Source: Mesostigma viride
Lineage: Eukaryota > Streptophyta > Mesostigmatophyceae > Mesostigmatales > Mesostigmataceae
Direction: 5' to 3'
DNA length: 64,000 bases
NCBI GenBank assembly: GCA_009746045.1
Contig: RPFO01000276.1
Location: 1,494,824-1,558,823, forward strand
The notes below the pieces were generated by a model. It saw nothing but the letters and a program-made list of their open reading frames with translations, ran no database searches and was not told the DNA's origin. The position numbers and the translations under genes are program-made. Position 1 is the first letter of the stretch. Each line of letters opens with the position of its first letter. Below, in pieces: positions 45,245 to 64,000 of the stretch.

Positions 45245-47145
45245 GATTAAAAAATATATATAGAAAAATATAACATGCCGCCGTAGGGCCCGGTCATGTA
45301 GCACATATTCCATGGTGGGTGGGTGGAGGTGGGAGAAGCCGCGTAATCGACCTAACCTAACTCTAAGCTATCTAGTCTAGCTAGAAAATCCTATATATAA
45401 CTACGCTACTCAGCAAAACGCCCCTTCCTCTTGGGGGGGGTGGCTTGCCCACAGGGGCTGGCGTGTGAGCCTGGACAATCTTCTGCCACCTCTTCTTGTT
45501 CTGCATGGCAGTCCAAAGAAGGGAGAGGGAGTGGATGCGGTGTTCAAACTGGGCTGGGACCACTAGGTCGGCCAGCAACATCTGGATGTAGTTCATGGCA
45601 GCTAGGCTTACCTAGCTTCCTGGGAATGTCCTTGGGGCCAGGCCAGGTCAGGACATGCCGCCCGGGTTGGCCGAGTTGCTGGGGGCTGGCCAGACCAATG
45701 GCGGTGTCGACCTGGCTGGTGCGAGCAAGATGTCCTACAAATGCTATCCTAGCTACGCTGCCTAATCTCGATCGTCCGAAATACGGGGCATACCCTGATA
45801 CAAAGACTCTAATGTCCTACGCTTGGAAAACCCTACATTCAGGACCTGTCGGAGCATCCTGTAGTACCGTGCCGTCTAGCTTAGCCGCCACTGTGTCCGT
45901 ACGTGAGTGTCCACGCCTCGGCGCCATACGTAAGCACCGTGAGGACGAGGACCTTGAAGAGCATGCGCTTGCTGTGCTCACCCAGGCCCCTCGAGCGCCA
46001 GTAGGTGTGGAGCGAACGGAGCCTGGCCCAGGCCAGGCCGATGCATGCGGATGTCCACATCGTCGGCGGTGTCAGGGAGCATGCTCCCCAGCAGTATGAA
46101 GCGGTCACAGAACGTGGGACCTCCGTCCCGTCGAGCAGGCGCGGCAGCGGTGGGCGACTGGACGCACCGATCACCATCGCCTCAGTTTTGACACTAATCT
46201 CCAACCCCACCGCCCTCGCCTCCAAGCCCAGACAGTCCAGCCAGGTCTGAATGTGCGCTCGGGGCGCGCGATGAGGGTGGTGTCGTCCGCATAAATCAGG
46301 TTAGCCCCAAGCGGTAGCCAGTGCCAACCCCGCCGTGCTCGGGCTCGTTAAGGATGTCCAAGCCGGGCTCAAACCCCTTATTAATTAAGAGCAGCAAAGC
46401 GCGCACGTGCCTGGCGCATGACGTGATCCATGCAAGACAATAATGAACAGATATGGGGACAGGACACAACCTTGCCACACCCCGTGGTGAAGGGGGGATG
46501 GGGGGGTGGTGCCTTCCGCAGTCCGCACTACTGCCTGTGAGCCCTCATACAGTCGACGAATGGCAGCAATAAACGCTGGTGGTACCCGATCCAGAGCTAG
46601 GATGGCCCAAAGAGCTTCCCAGAGGACCGTGTCAAAGGCCTTGATATAGTCGACAAAAATAAAGACCAGCAGCAGACCATCAGGGCAAAGGCGACGCACC
46701 TCCTCCATCAATTAACCGGCGCGCGACAAATACAGCCATGATGACAGTGTTACGACCACGACGAAAACCCATCTGAGACTCACCCAGGTGTGGGCCCAGC
46801 GCGGCGCTGAGCCTGTGCAGCATCATGCGCATGAAGACCTTCAGCGCGGCGCTCTGGAGGCAGACACCCCGGTAGTTACCGGGGTCAGCAGCAGATCGAG
46901 CCCTTCTTGAGTACACAGCATGACGCGGATGGCCTCCTGCCACTCAGCAGGCGGAGGCTCATCAGAGAGCAGGACACGGTTGCAGAACGCCAGCAGAAGA
47001 TCCCTCATCGCCGGGTCAGGGGTCTTCAGCAGCTCAGCAGAAAGGTGGTCGGCACCGACCGCCGCGTCCTACCGCAGGCGAGCAAGGGCGCCGTCCAATT
47101 CCTTCAAAGTGAAGGGGTGGACGACGTCGTATGGTGGACGTCGAT
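45245..47145 (-). mobile_element. LINE copy with linker and RT regions, several frameshifts
   Basis: Same family as 34133-35690 but extends further 5'. Order on the minus strand: FTLKELDGALARLR (one stop after it), then GADHLSAELLKTPDPAMRDL (linker), NYRGVCLQSAALKVFMRMML, LGESQMGFRRGRNTV, VDYIKAFDTVLWEALWAILA and GVWQGCVLSPYLFIIV (intact here). EARAVGLEISVKTEAMVIGA, TYGAEAWTLTY and QFEHRIHSLSLLW follow, with a basic/proline end near 45420. The catalytic ADD region (~46300) is in a damaged frame. The 3' UTR has CATATTCCATGGTGGGTGGG-like sequence and an A/T-rich tail. Multiple shifts make it inactive. Confidence 0.85.
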
Positions 47146-47497
47146 ATGCTACGATATAGGTGCCAGACGACCACGACGTTGCTGGCACACCTTGTCACCT
47201 TCTTGATGATGAATCTTCAGCCTTCCCGCCTTCACAAGTCACAGTAAACGCACTATAGTGCATTATACACAAACTAGCTCGTCACGCAATTATTTGTTCC
47301 TACTACAGGTCGGCGCGCCGCATTCTAGGCAAGCAACGCGGGCTGTGAAATGATGCCAAAACCCACCTAATAAGCCAAAAACACGTGAAAATACACGAAA
47401 ATACGCGAGGGGCGTACGAAAGGACCCCCATTTTATGCGCGCCGCTCGTGCATAATACGCTTCATACGGCGTATAATACGTCGTATGAATATTCACT

Positions 47498-47690
47498 GGG
47501 CATGCTCCTGTTTTCTCCCCACGGGCCCCGCGACCCATTGGTAGAATGCAGGGTAGAAGTCCGCAGGTGGAGGCTATTGCCCCTGATGATAGCCGCTACA
47601 CTACCGCCTCGTTCGCCATTACAGCAGAGGACAGCTCAGATGAGGATTATCTCCCCCTCTAGTGACCATATGGTTAGGGCATGATGCAGA
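47498..47690 (+). repeat. Dispersed ~190-bp coding relic, copy 2
   Basis: Begins at the same GGCATGCTCCTGTTT boundary as copy 1 (35878). One frame is open and reads APRPIGRMQGRSPQVEAIAP, then DDSRYTTASFAITAEDSSDE and a stop after YLPL. It looks like the C-terminus of a mobile-element or duplicated-gene protein, family unknown. Confidence 0.7.
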
Positions 47691-47766
47691 CGATATTTGT
47701 AACTTTCGTGTAATTATTTTTCTCATGAGATTAGCATAGTACTCCCGCGTGGCATGCCCATGCGCA

Positions 47767-47797
47767 TGACACGCAAGTACTTACTTACTTACTTACC

Positions 47798-47851
<54 letters not shown>

Positions 47852-47882
47852 ATTACTTACTTACTTACTTAATTACTTACTT
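47767..47882. repeat. TTAC tetranucleotide microsatellite
   Basis: About 28 units of TTAC/CTTA with two AATTAC interruptions. Confidence 0.95.
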
Positions 47883-48440
47883 GGTCAGTCAGGCTGGAGA
47901 TGAAATGGTGGTGCACAGCAGCCTCTCATGGTTTACTAGTTTACATGGTTACAATATCATGCCCACCACGTCACAGATGAAAGGGGCGTTACTGAGGCAC
48001 GGAAGCCATGTTTGTTCAAATAGCCAGCGGCGGCGTCCGGATATATCTGCAGCGTAACACCAAGCAGGGCAAACAAGTTGTGTCAGGTTGTAAATGTCAG
48101 CGCATGTCGCTGTCTAGCTATCCAATCTGGTTTAGTGTTAGGCAGGGCCATGCAAAAGGGTGCTGCAGCCATGTTTACTCCCATGCACTAGCACACAATC
48201 GGTGTTAACGTGATCACTGCTGACAGACTGTCATATCCTAGCGACTGCCAAAAGCTATGATTGTCCACCCCACACGACGGAGTCATGGTGTAAAATGTGG
48301 TAAGTTTGGTTGCAAGAAAACTATTCATGGCAACAGTAGGAAGATACGTGACCACCCATGCTGGCACCTTTGCCATGGCAGATGAGACACACGAGCAGTC
48401 GCCAAGGGAAACACTTCATTAACGGGGAGGAAAGGCAGCC

Positions 48441-63643
<15,203 letters not shown>

Positions 63644-64000
63644 CTGCAGGGATGGAGCGAAAGCAACACGAGATGGATCAAGGGGCGATTCTGTGAACAT
63701 AGCGTACTTACTTGTGTGACTACTTATGATATTTTCGTGCCTGGCCAGGAGCTTAATAGTAGCAAATGCATCCCACGGATTGCTGCATGGCCAGGACGGG
63801 CAATACAAGGCTAGCGGTGATTATTCCATACAGCTACTCCCAAGTGAAGCTACGACATGCATGGTTGGGGTGCAGGCGGCGGGAGGAATCAAGCCCACCG
63901 GGCAGTACAGCAACAGTGACGGCAGTACGGCAAAAACGGTGCTGTTGCACTCGCGCCAGCTGACCACATCTCCCAGCCCATAAACAATGTACCACACTCC
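63644..64000. other. Presumed dnaE intron at the right window edge
   Basis: A good acceptor (CTGCAG/GTGAAG on the minus strand) precedes the exon at 63643, so upstream exons should follow beyond. I found no upstream DnaE motif (such as the PDIDxDF catalytic box) before the window ends. Confidence 0.5.

Larger units (their letters stand above)
47146..48440. other. Intergenic region between a LINE and dnaE
   Basis: Holds relic copy 2 of the 190-bp segment (47498-47690) and a TTAC microsatellite (47767-47882). The last few hundred bases should include the dnaE 3' UTR. No other gene is supported. Confidence 0.45.

Overview
This window is nuclear DNA from a eukaryote, most likely a green alga or other member of the green lineage; I cannot name the species. 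The evidence is as follows. Genes are split by many GT-AG introns whose phases match when exons are joined by homology. Exons are GC-rich, while gene-free DNA is AT-rich. The helicase is closest to the plant-type RH47/ISE1 DEAD-box family. One gene is a tyrosine-kinase-like receptor kinase. Non-LTR retroelement debris and micro/minisatellites are abundant. No bacterial operon layout is visible.

Layout. 852-4415 (minus): 5' part of a DNA topoisomerase 3-beta gene, four exons; the rest lies off the left edge. 5519-15391 (plus): complete 12-exon organelle-type DEAD-box RNA helicase with a long R/G-rich tail, transcribed divergently from TOP3B. 16.5-24.3 kb: an AT-rich transposon graveyard with a decayed LINE ending in a large CATC microsatellite, a decayed Penelope-like reverse transcriptase on the minus strand, a ~1 kb TIR-like element and dispersed coding relics. 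24306-29663 (minus): complete three-exon TKL receptor-like kinase. 29.7-39.9 kb: mostly gene-poor, with a doubtful hypothetical gene, three LINE copies or tails, a 700-bp pure polypurine tract and a frameshifted OTU-protease relic. 39973-43804 (plus): three-exon gene for a protein with three copies of a ~90-residue domain I do not recognise. 44.6-47.2 kb: a frameshifted hypothetical ORF and another LINE copy, both minus. 48441-63643 (minus): the last 16 exons of a gene for a bacterial-type replicative DNA polymerase III alpha subunit (DnaE), whose 5' part lies off the right edge.

The genes do not form an operon and I see no single pathway. TOP3B, the helicase and DnaE all act on nucleic acid. 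The helicase (possible N-terminal targeting sequence) and DnaE (bacterial ancestry) could both serve organelles, which is inference. The most notable observations are the intron-rich nuclear dnaE with an intact clamp-binding motif, a minisatellite inside that gene grown from one of its own exon/5'-splice-site junctions, the three-repeat protein, and a LINE family whose 3' ends share a CAAC-loop hairpin and are scattered as solo tails.
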